A stretch of 64,000 nt of DNA from Rhizobium sp. WYJ-E13 (GTDB lineage Bacteria > Pseudomonadota > Alphaproteobacteria > Rhizobiales > Rhizobiaceae): the NCBI RefSeq assembly GCF_018987265.1, contig NZ_CP076853.1:620001-684000 (forward strand), read 5' to 3'. The notes under the pieces were generated by a model, which saw only the letters and a program-made list of their open reading frames with translations, did not search any database and was not told the origin of the DNA. Of this stretch, positions 44,315 through 51,932 are shown piece after piece. Each line of letters starts with the position of its first letter. The stretch's first letter is position 1. The position numbers and the translations under genes are program-made.

Positions 44315-45225
44315 GACACTTCCGTTGCGATCGCCGCCGGCTGGACCCGGTGCTCCTGCGCGTCCTTCTTCGGCGGCGTGCCGAACATGCGCGAATATTC
44401 GCGGCTGAACTGCGAGGCGCTTTCATAGCCCACCTGATAGGCGGCATTGGCAGCATTGATGCCATCGGCCACCATGAGCCGCCGCGCTTCCAGAAGCCGC
44501 AACTGTTTCTGATATTGCAGGGGGCTCATAGAGGTCAGCATCTTGAAATGCTGGTGAAAGGAGGATGGGCTCATCCTTGCTGCCGCCGCCAGCTGCTCCA
44601 CTCGCACCGGCGCCGTGAAATTGTCGCGCAGCAGGTGAATGGCATCTGCCACACGCCGCGTCTGGCTGCCGGGCAGCGCCAGCTTGCAGACCTCGCTGCT
44701 GTTTTCGCCTGACAGCAGCCAGAAGCTGATCTCGCGCAGGATCGCCTGTCGCAGGATCGGGACAGATTTCGGTGCGCCCAGCATGCGCATCAGCCGCAGG
44801 ATGCAGTCCTGCAGCTCTGCCCCGAAATGCTGCACGAAAACGCCGGGACCGCCTTCACCCGAAGGCTTCGGCGGAGTTTCCATTGCCTCCAGAACGTCGC
44901 GCAGAATAGTGACATCGAGTTCCAGCGTCAGCGCGATCATCGGCCGTTCCGCGCTTGCCTCTATCACCTGGCCGAAGGCCGGCATTTCCACGCTGATAAC
45001 CAGCGCCTGCATGGCTCTATAGGTATAGAGCCGCTCTCCGAACATGATCTGCTTGGCGCCGTCGATGATGATGCAGAGCGCCGGCCGATAGATCGCAGGC
45101 TTCGGCATGGTCAGCGTGGAAGAACGCATCAGGTAGAAGCCGGGCAGGGCAGTTGCAAACAGCCCGTCGTCGCCGCCATGGCTGTCCATGTACTGGTTGA
45201 GTACAGTCTTGATTTCATTGGACAT
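44311..45225 (-). CDS. AraC-family transcriptional regulator (AraC_N type)
   Basis: 304 aa from the ATG at 45225. The N-terminal cupin-like AraC_N region (TMPKPAIYRPALCIIIDGAKQIMFGERLYTY) precedes a C-terminal double HTH (VEQLAAAARMSPSSFHQHFK, INAANAAYQVGYESASQFSREYSRMFG). Divergent from the SDR gene, which it probably activates. Paralogues of this subfamily commonly sit beside an SDR or AKR. Confidence 0.9.
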   Translation of the reverse strand: MSNEIKTVLNQYMDSHGGDDGLFATALPGFYLMRSSTLTMPKPAIYRPALCIIIDGAKQIMFGERLYTYRAMQALVISVEMPAFGQVIEASAERPMIALTLELDVTILRDVLEAMETPPKPSGEGGPGVFVQHFGAELQDCILRLMRMLGAPKSVPILRQAILREISFWLLSGENSSEVCKLALPGSQTRRVADAIHLLRDNFTAPVRVEQLAAAARMSPSSFHQHFKMLTSMSPLQYQKQLRLLEARRLMVADGINAANAAYQVGYESASQFSREYSRMFGTPPKKDAQEHRVQPAAIATEVS

Positions 45226-45384
45226 CGTCGTTCTCCGGATGGCGGCCTTTGCGGGCCATCTTACTCCGTAGACGGGAGGCGACAACCTGTTTGGAGGAAT
45301 AGGCAAGAAGTTCGACGTTTTCGGCATTCAAGAAAAAGGGTGTCAGGACCTAGATTCCAGTCATCCTAACAAGGAGTAACCGAG

Positions 45385-46155
45385 ATGACAGATCAGAACA
45401 CGAATTCGAAAACCGCAATCGTCACCGGCGGCAGCCGCGGCCTTGGCCGCAATACCGTCGTCAGCCTCGCCCGTGATGGCGTCGACGTGATCTTCACTTA
45501 CAACTCCAATCGCGCCGAGGCCGACAAGGTCGTGGCCGAAGTCGAAGCACTCGGCCGCAAGGCCTCCGCCCTGCAGCTCGATACCGGCAATGTCGCCGTC
45601 TTCGATGCTTTCGTGGAAAATGTCCGCTCGGTGCTGAAGGGCTGGGGCCGCGAGCGCTTCGATTTTCTCGTCAACAATGCCGGTACCAGCTACCATGCAT
45701 CGATCCTCGAGACGACCGAGGAGGAAATGGACAGGCTCTACAACATCCATTTCAAGGGCGTCTTCTTCCTGACCCAGAAGCTGCTGCCCGTAATCGCCGA
45801 CGGCGGCCGCATCGTCAATCTTTCCAGCGGTCTTGCCCGCGTCACCGTGCCGGGTTCCTCGGCCTACGGCTCGCTCAAGGGGGCGGTCGAAGTGTTGACG
45901 CGTTACATGGCCAATGAGCTTGGTTCTCGCGGCATCGCCGTCAACACGGTCGCACCTGGCGCCATCGCTACCGATTTCAGCGGCGGCATGGTGCGCGACA
46001 ATCCGGAGATCAACCGCAGGGTCGCCTCCATGACGGCGCTTGGCCGCGCCGGCGTGCCCGACGATATCGGCCCGATGATTGCCTCGCTGCTGACGGAGGC
46101 CAACCGCTGGGTCAACGCCCAGCGCATCGAGGTCTCCGGCGGCATGGCACTCTGA
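45385..46155 (+). CDS. Short-chain dehydrogenase/reductase
   Basis: 256 aa Rossmann protein. Cofactor motif TGGSRGLGR, NNAG in FLVNNAGTSYH, catalytic Ser in VNLSSGLARV, Tyr/Lys in SAYGSLKGAVEVL. The Arg/Asn-rich helix after beta2 (TYNSNRAEADKV) favours NADPH. AAGGAG precedes the start. Substrate unknown; a quinone or aldehyde is plausible given the AraC partner. Confidence 0.92.
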   Translation: MTDQNTNSKTAIVTGGSRGLGRNTVVSLARDGVDVIFTYNSNRAEADKVVAEVEALGRKASALQLDTGNVAVFDAFVENVRSVLKGWGRERFDFLVNNAGTSYHASILETTEEEMDRLYNIHFKGVFFLTQKLLPVIADGGRIVNLSSGLARVTVPGSSAYGSLKGAVEVLTRYMANELGSRGIAVNTVAPGAIATDFSGGMVRDNPEINRRVASMTALGRAGVPDDIGPMIASLLTEANRWVNAQRIEVSGGMAL

Positions 46156-46194
46156 GTTCTTGCTGGGTGGGTAAGAGGGGCTGGCAAGCTTGGC

Positions 46195-46896
46195 TCATGC
46201 GTTGGCCGCCAGCGGCTTCTCCGTCCAGCTCTCGGTCCAGAGCGTGCGCAGACCATCACCTTCACCCTTGAAGAAGACGTTGGCCTCCACGCAGGCCTCC
46301 ACCCGGTCGCCGCGGAAATTGCGGATCGCCTGCCTGAGTTCGCACCAGGCAACGATATTGGCCGTCTGGGAATAATAGATCAGCGCGATCGGGCGGATCA
46401 TCCGTTCGGTCGCGCGTCCCATTTCGTCGCGATAGCTCAGGGTTAGCTTGCGCTCGTCGCGGATCGCCCGCCGAACGATGGCAAGGTCAACGCCTGCGGG
46501 CGCCGGGGCGATCGTGCCCCAGGCATAGAGCGCCTTGTTTTCCATCGCCTGGCGCAACGGTGCGGGTACTGCACCGGCAAGCTTCTGGTTGACGCGCCGC
46601 GCCGCAAGCTTCAGCTCTTCGTCGCCGGTGCGCTCCAGGAGCGCCAGCGACAGCACGATCGCTTCCGTCTCTTCGATCGAAAACATCAGCGGCGGCAGAT
46701 CGAAGCCCGGCCGCATGATATAGCCAATGCCGCGTCCGCCCTCAATCGGCACGCGCATCGCCTGCAGCGCAGCGATGTCGCGGTAGATCGAGCGCACCGT
46801 CACCTCCAGCCTCTCGGCCATGACCGCTGCGGTCATCGGCTTCTTGGCCAGCCGCAATATCTGGATGATCTCGAAAAGCCTGGAGGCCTTGCGCAT
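46195..46896 (-). CDS. YafY-type HTH/WYL transcriptional regulator
   Basis: 233 aa from the ATG at 46896. N-terminal DeoR-like HTH (RLFEIIQILRLAKKPMTAAVMAERLEVTVRSIYRDIAALQ), then a WYL-type domain (LTLSYRDEMGRATERMIRPIALIYYSQTANIVAWCELRQAIRNFRGDRV). Divergent from the LysE gene with a CTGACA...TGTCAG repeat between, the usual operator of this group. Confidence 0.88.
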   Translation of the reverse strand: MRKASRLFEIIQILRLAKKPMTAAVMAERLEVTVRSIYRDIAALQAMRVPIEGGRGIGYIMRPGFDLPPLMFSIEETEAIVLSLALLERTGDEELKLAARRVNQKLAGAVPAPLRQAMENKALYAWGTIAPAPAGVDLAIVRRAIRDERKLTLSYRDEMGRATERMIRPIALIYYSQTANIVAWCELRQAIRNFRGDRVEACVEANVFFKGEGDGLRTLWTESWTEKPLAANA

Positions 46897-46919
46897 TTGT
46901 CGCCCTTTCTCCAACGCTC

Positions 46920-46937
46920 CTGACAATACACTGTCAG
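46920..46937. promoter_or_regulatory. Candidate YafY operator
   Basis: Inverted repeat CTGACA-ATACAC-TGTCAG (46920-46937), 24 bp from the regulator start in the divergent interval. The TGACA-N6-TGTCA form matches sites commonly seen upstream of YafY/WYL regulators. Confidence 0.6.
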
Positions 46938-47022
46938 TTGGCTTCCCGTATAGAGCCATCTATCGGATTGAAATTGATACGCTTCCAGAAAAGTGCACGA
47001 AAATACGGGACGGACAACTGAC

Positions 47023-47658
47023 ATGGATTATCACCAAAGCCTCTGGCTCTACTTCACCCTTCTCTTCGGCATCATCATCGTGCCGGGCATGGACATGCTC
47101 TTCGTGCTCGCCAATGCGCTGACCGGCGGCACCAGACGCGGCCTTGCCGCCACCAGCGGCATCATGCTGGGTGGGGCGGTGCATTCGGCCTATGGTGCGG
47201 CGGGGGTGGGCATTCTCGTCGCCATGCTGCCTGGCGTCTTCAACCTGCTTCTCTTTGCCGGCGTAGCCTATATGATCTGGATCGGCATCTCGCTGATGAA
47301 GAGTTCGATCAAGGTGGAGGCGGTCGGCCCCGGCACGGCGCGATCCACCTGGAAGGCGTTCCGGCAGGGGGCGGTCACCTGCCTCGTCAATCCCAAGGCC
47401 TATATCTTCGTGCTCGCCGTCTACCCGCAATTCATAAAGCCGGAATATGGGCCGATCTGGCTGCAAGGCCTGATCATGGGCATCATGACAGTACTGACGC
47501 AGCTTGCCGTTTATGGCACGCTCGCCATGACCGCCGGTCGCAGCCGTGATCTCCTGGTTTCCAACCCGAATACGACTGCCGTCATCGGCCGTCTCGCCGG
47601 CCTGCTGCTGGTCGTCATATCCGCGATCAGCCTTTGGCAAGGGTGGAAGACGGCCTGA
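47023..47658 (+). CDS. LysE/RhtB-family exporter
   Basis: 211 aa from the ATG at 47023 (MDYHQSLWLYFTLLFGII). Six predicted helices; VPGMDMLFVLANALTGGTRRGLAATSGIMLG is the family's N-terminal repeat, GAVTCLVNPKAYIFVLAVYPQFI the conserved NPK motif. Exports amino acids or similar metabolites. Divergent from a YafY regulator, its probable controller. Confidence 0.9.
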   Translation: MDYHQSLWLYFTLLFGIIIVPGMDMLFVLANALTGGTRRGLAATSGIMLGGAVHSAYGAAGVGILVAMLPGVFNLLLFAGVAYMIWIGISLMKSSIKVEAVGPGTARSTWKAFRQGAVTCLVNPKAYIFVLAVYPQFIKPEYGPIWLQGLIMGIMTVLTQLAVYGTLAMTAGRSRDLLVSNPNTTAVIGRLAGLLLVVISAISLWQGWKTA

Positions 47659-47788
47659 GCTCGTTCCTATCACATTGTTTTTATGAGGATCCGGCCAAAC
47701 GTGACTATGCGGCCACATGGATTTTGTCATGATCCCGGTGCAGATTGCCCTCGGCCGGCTTCGCCGGCGGAACAATGGAGAGAGAATC

Positions 47789-48232
47789 ATGAATTGGAAA
47801 GCAGTAGCGGCGGCTGTGGCGTTCGCCGGCATTGCCCTCGGTTCGGCCATGGCTGTCGACGGCACCCATGACGCACGCATCGGAATGATGAAGCAGATCG
47901 GTGGTGCCGCAGGTGCGCTATCCGCCATCGCCAAAGGCACGAAGCCCTATGATGCGGATGCCGTCAAGGCGGCGCTGACGACGATCGCCACCACGGCGAA
48001 AGCCTTCCCGGACCAGTTCAAGCCGGGCACCGAGACGGGCGACCCGGAAGCGAGCCCGAAGATCTGGGAAAACATGGATGACTTCAAGGCGCGCGCGGCG
48101 AAACTGTCTACCGACGCCGAAACCGTGCTCGCCCAGCTTCCGGCCGATGCTGCCGGCGTCGGCGCTGCGCTGAACACGGTCGGCGGCAATTGCGGCGGCT
48201 GTCATCAGCTCTATCGCATCAAGAACGACTAG
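47789..48232 (+). CDS. Cytochrome c' (class II cytochrome c)
   Basis: 147 aa from the ATG at 47789 (GGAGAGAGA upstream). Signal peptide ends near GSAMA. The mature four-helix protein has IGMMKQIGGAAGAL at its start and the single haem site CGGCHQLYR (C135, C138, H139) near the C-terminus, as in class II cytochromes. These proteins bind NO and transfer electrons in the periplasm. Followed by a dihaem cytochrome gene, probably in one operon. Confidence 0.92.
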   Translation: MNWKAVAAAVAFAGIALGSAMAVDGTHDARIGMMKQIGGAAGALSAIAKGTKPYDADAVKAALTTIATTAKAFPDQFKPGTETGDPEASPKIWENMDDFKARAAKLSTDAETVLAQLPADAAGVGAALNTVGGNCGGCHQLYRIKND

Positions 48233-48362
48233 GCGACAGAGCTGTTCTCGCATGATCCCGTCATCCGCACCGGCTCTTGCCGCCGGTGCGGATCGCCTTA
48301 TTCTCTTCCGGCACCGGGGCCGGGGAACGCCCCTGAACATTGATAGTAAGGAGAGGCGGCGC

Positions 48363-49277
48363 ATGGTCCGCAGGTTCATCCGCTTTGTGCTCTGTCTCAT
48401 CGGCGTCGTCGTGATCGGCGGCGCAGTTTTTTATTTCGTCACCGCGCCGGATCCGTTTCCGGAAAGCCACTGGGCCAATCTCGGCACTCCTGACGTCGCG
48501 AATGGTGAAAAGGTGTTCTGGGCGGGCGGCTGTGTCAGCTGTCATGCGACACCCGGTGCGCAAGGCGATGCGAAGCTGACCCTTGCCGGCGGCCTTGCGC
48601 TCAAAAGCCCCTTCGGCACCTTCCATGTGCCCAATATTTCCCCCGATGAGCAGGCTGGCATAGGTCGCTGGACGCTCGCTCAGTTCGGCAATGCCATGAA
48701 GCGCGGCGTCGGCCCCGACGGCCAGCATCTCTACCCGTCCTTCCCTTATGGCTCCTATACGCGCGTGAGTGACAAGGACGTCAACGATCTCTTCGCCTAT
48801 CTGAAGACCCTGCCGAAGAGCAGTAATGTCGCGCCCCCGCATGAACTGCCGTTCCCCTTCAATATCCGCCTGGCGCTCGGTGGCTGGAGGCTTCTCTATT
48901 TCAACGATCAGCCGCGCGTCGTGCTCGCCAATGCCGATGACAAGGTGAAGCGCGGCCAGTATCTGGTCGAGGGTCTCGGCCATTGCGGCGAATGCCACAC
49001 CCCGCGCGATTCCCTCGGCGGCTTCGTCCGCGACCAATGGCTTGCCGGCGCCCCGAACCCGGAAGGCAAGGGCCTCATACCCGATATCACGCCGGGCTCG
49101 AAGAGCGTCGGCTCCTGGAGCGAGGCCGATATCACCAACTACCTGCAGACCGGCTTCACCCCCGATTTCGACTCCGCCGGTGGCCAGATGGTGGACGTGC
49201 AGCAGAACATCGCCCATCTGCCGCAGTCCGATATCGAAGCGATCTCCGCCTATCTGAAGGCGGTTCCGAGCAAGTAG
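48363..49277 (+). CDS. Membrane-anchored dihaem cytochrome c
   Basis: 304 aa from the ATG at 48363 (AAGGAGAGG upstream). One N-terminal helix (about 5-27) anchors it. Two class I haem c domains follow: CVSCH at 57-61 and CGECH at 208-212. GTFHVPNISPDEQAGIGRWTLAQF and LIPDITPGSKSVGSWSEADI are the conserved axial-ligand loops seen in alcohol/aldehyde dehydrogenase cytochrome subunits. No dehydrogenase subunit adjoins it, so its electron donor is unknown; the cytochrome c' upstream is a candidate partner. Confidence 0.9.
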   Translation: MVRRFIRFVLCLIGVVVIGGAVFYFVTAPDPFPESHWANLGTPDVANGEKVFWAGGCVSCHATPGAQGDAKLTLAGGLALKSPFGTFHVPNISPDEQAGIGRWTLAQFGNAMKRGVGPDGQHLYPSFPYGSYTRVSDKDVNDLFAYLKTLPKSSNVAPPHELPFPFNIRLALGGWRLLYFNDQPRVVLANADDKVKRGQYLVEGLGHCGECHTPRDSLGGFVRDQWLAGAPNPEGKGLIPDITPGSKSVGSWSEADITNYLQTGFTPDFDSAGGQMVDVQQNIAHLPQSDIEAISAYLKAVPSK

Positions 49278-49280
49278 CGC

Positions 49281-49309
49281 TTGCAAAAAGTGCTAGCACT
49301 TCCTATCAT
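49281..49309 (+). promoter_or_regulatory. hicAB promoter with operator palindrome
   Basis: TTGCAA (49281-49286), 17-bp spacer, TATCAT (49304-49309). The perfect 14-bp palindrome AAGTGCTAGCACTT (49288-49301) fills the spacer, the expected HicB-binding site. The predicted transcription start falls at about 49316, the A of the hicA ATG. Confidence 0.65.
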
Positions 49310-49315
49310 CGTGAC

Positions 49316-49570
49316 ATGAATGCTCGGCATCGCAAGACATTGGCGGCAATCTTCCGCGACCCGGTTTCCGGAACGATCGCATGGGCCGATGTCGAAGGCC
49401 TGCTGATCGCCGTTGGTTGTCATGTTGTCGAGGGAAACGGCTCCCGCGTTCGCTTCGAGAAGGATGGCCATCTGGCCTTCTTTCATCGCCCCCATCCGGA
49501 GAAGGAAGCGAAACGCTATCAGATCAGAGATGCCCGCCGCTTCCTGCTGGAGATCGGAATAGAAACATGA
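49316..49570 (+). CDS. hicA: HicA-type toxin
   Basis: 84 aa, dsRBD-like mRNA interferase family. TLAAIFRDPVSGTIAWADVEGLLIAVGCHV then GNGSRVRFEKDGHLAFFHRPHPEKEAKRYQIRDARRFLLEIGI is the HicA pattern. The catalytic His of the usual GSH motif is Arg here (GSR), as in a divergent HicA subgroup, so activity may differ. No ribosome site precedes the ATG and the promoter places the start of the mRNA at it, which suggests leaderless translation. The stop overlaps hicB (ATGA). Confidence 0.8.
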   Translation: MNARHRKTLAAIFRDPVSGTIAWADVEGLLIAVGCHVVEGNGSRVRFEKDGHLAFFHRPHPEKEAKRYQIRDARRFLLEIGIET

Positions 49571-49899
49571 ACGTGATGGAATACAAGGGCTATGCTGCCC
49601 GCATCGAATTCGATGCCGAAGATGAAATCTTCTTCGGCAATATTGCCGGCATTGCCGATGTTGTCGGTTTCCATGCAGATACGGTCGAAGGCCTGAAGGT
49701 CGCTTTTCATGAGGCGGTGGATGACTACATCGAGACTTGCCGCAGGCTTGGCAAGGAACCTCACAAGTCCTATTCCGGCAGGATGATGTTCCGTGTCGAC
49801 CCCGATGTTCATGCTCGCGCGGCCAAGGCCGCGGAGTTGGCCGGAAAGAGCCTGAACCAGTGGGCTGAGGAAGTGCTGTCGAAGGCGGCCGCAGCCTGA
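49567..49899 (+). CDS. hicB: HicB-type antitoxin
   Basis: 110 aa. The N-terminal partial RNase H-like domain EYKGYAARIEFDAEDEIFFGNIAGIADVVGFHADTVEGLKVAFHEAVDDYIETC is followed by a ribbon-helix-helix (RVDPDVHARAAKAAELAGKSLNQWAEEVL). The RHH binds the operon's operator and the N-terminus blocks HicA. Overlapping start and stop with hicA gives coupled translation. Confidence 0.9.
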   Translation: MNVMEYKGYAARIEFDAEDEIFFGNIAGIADVVGFHADTVEGLKVAFHEAVDDYIETCRRLGKEPHKSYSGRMMFRVDPDVHARAAKAAELAGKSLNQWAEEVLSKAAAA

Positions 49900-49945
49900 T
49901 CTCTTCCTCCCGCCCCGCTCAAGCGTGGCACGCCACATTGTGCCC

Positions 49946-50224
49946 ATGAAACATCCGTCGCTTGAGGAAACAGACGTAGCGATCGCCCGCATGCAGGAGC
50001 GGCTTGCCGTGCGCAATGCCGTTCTTGCGCGCTGGTTTTCCGATACACTTGCCGTCATGGAGGCAAAAATCGCGAGCCGCCTCGACGATCCCGCCGATCT
50101 GGCGCAGGCAAGGGCTGCGGCGTTCCTTTTTGTGAAGAAAGCGATGCACCAATGGGCGAGCCGCCCGGCGCATGAGGTGGCCGCCGGCAACAGTCTTCCG
50201 AAAGAGACGCGGCCATCGAAGTGA
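49946..50224 (+). CDS. Small hypothetical protein
   Basis: 92 aa (ATG at 49946; GTG at 49925 is possible; no clear ribosome site for either). Helical and charged: LEETDVAIARMQERLAVRNAVLARWFSDTLAVMEAKIAS, then LDDPADLAQARAAAFLFVKKAMHQWASR. No recognised domain. Follows hicB by 47 bp in the same direction and could be co-transcribed. Confidence 0.5.
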   Translation: MKHPSLEETDVAIARMQERLAVRNAVLARWFSDTLAVMEAKIASRLDDPADLAQARAAAFLFVKKAMHQWASRPAHEVAAGNSLPKETRPSK

Positions 50225-50243
50225 TCGGTCTCTGCAGCGCGGC

Positions 50244-50822
50244 TCAGGCCGCCTTCGGCTGATGCTCCGCGCCGAGGATCTGCACATAGGTGTCGAGTTC
50301 TTCGCCGCCGAAGCCGAGTCCCCGATAGATCTCTGCCGTAAAGGTGATCGGTGCAGAACCGGGCGCAGTCACGATCATGCCTGACCGTACCGCCTGCGGC
50401 CCGTCGCGATAGTGCGCCTGGCCGCGATAGCCTTCGGCGCCGGCGATGAAATCCGGCGCATTGCTGGTATGCGGAATGTCATTCAATACACCGGCGCGCG
50501 CCAGCGCCAGCGTCCCGCCGCAGATGGCCGCCGTAAGCTTGCCGCGCGCGATGAAGTCGGTGATCACGGACGAAAGGTCGGGTGCCTTTTCCGTCTCCCA
50601 GATCGTTCCCCCGCAGACGACAAGTGCATCGAAGGCGTCGCCATGCAGGTTCTCGGCTATCGTATCGGGCGTCACCCGCAGGCCGCCCATGGAGCGTACT
50701 TCCGCGCCACCGGGACTTGCCGTCACCACATCGAAGCCGAAATGAGTGCGGGCGGAGGCAGCAAGCTGCCCCACTTCCCAGTCCGCGAAGCCTTCGGTCA
50801 GAACCACCGCCAGTCGGGTCAT
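50244..50822 (-). CDS. DJ-1/PfpI family protein
   Basis: 192 aa from the ATG at 50822 (MTRLAVVLTEGFADWEVGQL). The nucleophile elbow TAAICGGTLALAR holds the conserved Cys, and ALVVCGGTIWE is the upstream strand block. Family members act as glyoxalases, chaperones or amidases; which one is unknown. In the same direction as the GNAT gene upstream. Confidence 0.88.
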   Translation of the reverse strand: MTRLAVVLTEGFADWEVGQLAASARTHFGFDVVTASPGGAEVRSMGGLRVTPDTIAENLHGDAFDALVVCGGTIWETEKAPDLSSVITDFIARGKLTAAICGGTLALARAGVLNDIPHTSNAPDFIAGAEGYRGQAHYRDGPQAVRSGMIVTAPGSAPITFTAEIYRGLGFGGEELDTYVQILGAEHQPKAA

Positions 50823-50862
50823 GCTTTCCTCCCTTGCAAGATGGCCGAGCGGCTGGAACCAC

Positions 50863-51357
50863 TCACGACAGGGACTGCATATAGCGCATGCCGGTGACCG
50901 GGCGAGGGGTGAAGTCCATCTGTTCGTAGAAGCGGTGTGCCTTGAGGTTGCCGGTCGCAGCGCTGACGGAGAGGTAGTCGCAACCTGCAAGCCGTGCCGT
51001 TTCACGGGCGCGGTCGACGAGAAGCTGGCCCGTGCCGTGGCCGCGATGGCCGTCACGCACGAAAAGGTGATGCAGGTCCATGCCGCGCTTGCCTTCCTGC
51101 GCCCTGTAGAGCGGAACGAGGATGGCGTAGCCGATCAGACCTTCGCTGCCGTCGGCGACGATGGCCGAAATCCATGGCGTCGGACCGAAGAGATCGCGTT
51201 CGAGCTGTTCCGGCGTCGAGACGGAACTATCGCCGTGATGGATGGCGAGAAGGCCGATCATCTCGTGGAGTTCGGGTATGTCGCGGGGCTTTGCAGTGCG
51301 GATCGTCACGACCGGCGGTCGCATGAGCGATATTTCGCTGTCTTCGATTTCAAGCAT
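50863..51357 (-). CDS. GNAT family N-acetyltransferase
   Basis: 164 aa from the ATG at 51357. VVTIRTAKPRDIPELHEMIGLLA opens the fold. HHLFVRDGHRGHGTGQLLVDRARETA is the acetyl-CoA motif A. GCDYLSVSAATGNLKAHRFYEQMDF is motif B. The order and length match the YhbS-like/diamine acetyltransferase group; substrate unknown. A GCCGCC-TGAC-GGCGGC hairpin (51412-51427) lies in its leader. Confidence 0.85.
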   Translation of the reverse strand: MLEIEDSEISLMRPPVVTIRTAKPRDIPELHEMIGLLAIHHGDSSVSTPEQLERDLFGPTPWISAIVADGSEGLIGYAILVPLYRAQEGKRGMDLHHLFVRDGHRGHGTGQLLVDRARETARLAGCDYLSVSAATGNLKAHRFYEQMDFTPRPVTGMRYMQSLS

Positions 51358-51480
51358 GGTCTTCGCGTCCTTTTCGAAGTTTATGCCGCCAGGACGCTGC
51401 CGATACAACAAAGCCGCCTGACGGCGGCTTGTTGACATTATGATCTGTCTCGGCCGCCCTTTACAGGTACAGCCAAAAAT

Positions 51481-51540
51481 ACGAGCGGTTATGGTGCGCG
51501 ATCACGATCATGCGGAGATCAATCCTCCTAAACCGCTCGT
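51481..51540. repeat. 10-bp inverted repeat, 40-bp interior, upstream of dmeR
   Basis: ACGAGCGGTT (51481-51490) and AACCGCTCGT (51531-51540) are exact inverted copies. The interior includes an ATG-led stretch reading MVRDHDHAEINPP. Could be a small mobile remnant, an RNA stem-loop or a regulatory loop. Confidence 0.45.
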
Positions 51541-51599
51541 TTGTCAATGGCAGATGGGCGCGGAACTGACCATTGCCGGATTGCTTTTTATGGAATGCA

Positions 51600-51620
51600 G
51601 GATAGGGTACCCCTCTATAC
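51600..51620. promoter_or_regulatory. Candidate DmeR operator and -10 element
   Basis: ATAGGGTACCCCTCTAT (from 51602) is nearly palindromic around GGGTACCC, with G/C-tract features expected for RcnR-type regulators. It overlaps TATACT (51616-51621), a likely -10 for dmeRF. Confidence 0.5.
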
Positions 51621-51636
51621 TAATTTCGAGATCACC

Positions 51637-51909
51637 GTGTCCCACACCACTCATCAGAAGAAGAAGCTCATCGCCCGCGTCAGTCGCCTCCGCGGCCAGC
51701 TCGAAGCCGTCGAGCGTGCGCTGGAAGCCGAGCGCCCCTGCGGCGAGATCCTGCAGCTTCTGGCCTCCGTGCGGGGCGCGCTGACGGGGCTGACGGGCGA
51801 GGTGCTGGACGATCACCTGCACGAACATGTGCTGCATGCCGCCGACGGGAAGGCGAGGGCGGAAGCGGTTGAAGAAATATCGGAAGTATTGCGAACCTAT
51901 ATCCGCTGA
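51637..51909 (+). CDS. dmeR: RcnR/CsoR-type Ni/Co-responsive repressor
   Basis: 90 aa from a GTG at 51637, giving SHTTHQKKKLIARVSRLRGQ, the RcnR/FrmR N-terminus with its metal-binding His at position 3. The rest is the all-alpha CsoR-like fold: VERALEAERPCGEILQLLASVRGALTGLTGEVLDDHLHEHV, carrying the conserved Cys and His ligands (C35-type Cys in ERPCGEI). Directly upstream of the CDF transporter, matching the rhizobial dmeRF operon described in R. leguminosarum. Confidence 0.88.
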   Translation: MSHTTHQKKKLIARVSRLRGQLEAVERALEAERPCGEILQLLASVRGALTGLTGEVLDDHLHEHVLHAADGKARAEAVEEISEVLRTYIR

Positions 51910-51932
51910 GCCGGATCGATAAGGAGATGGCG

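Noticed and set aside
46960..47940. 326-codon minus-strand open frame
   Set aside because: Antisense to the LysE exporter and cytochrome c' start.
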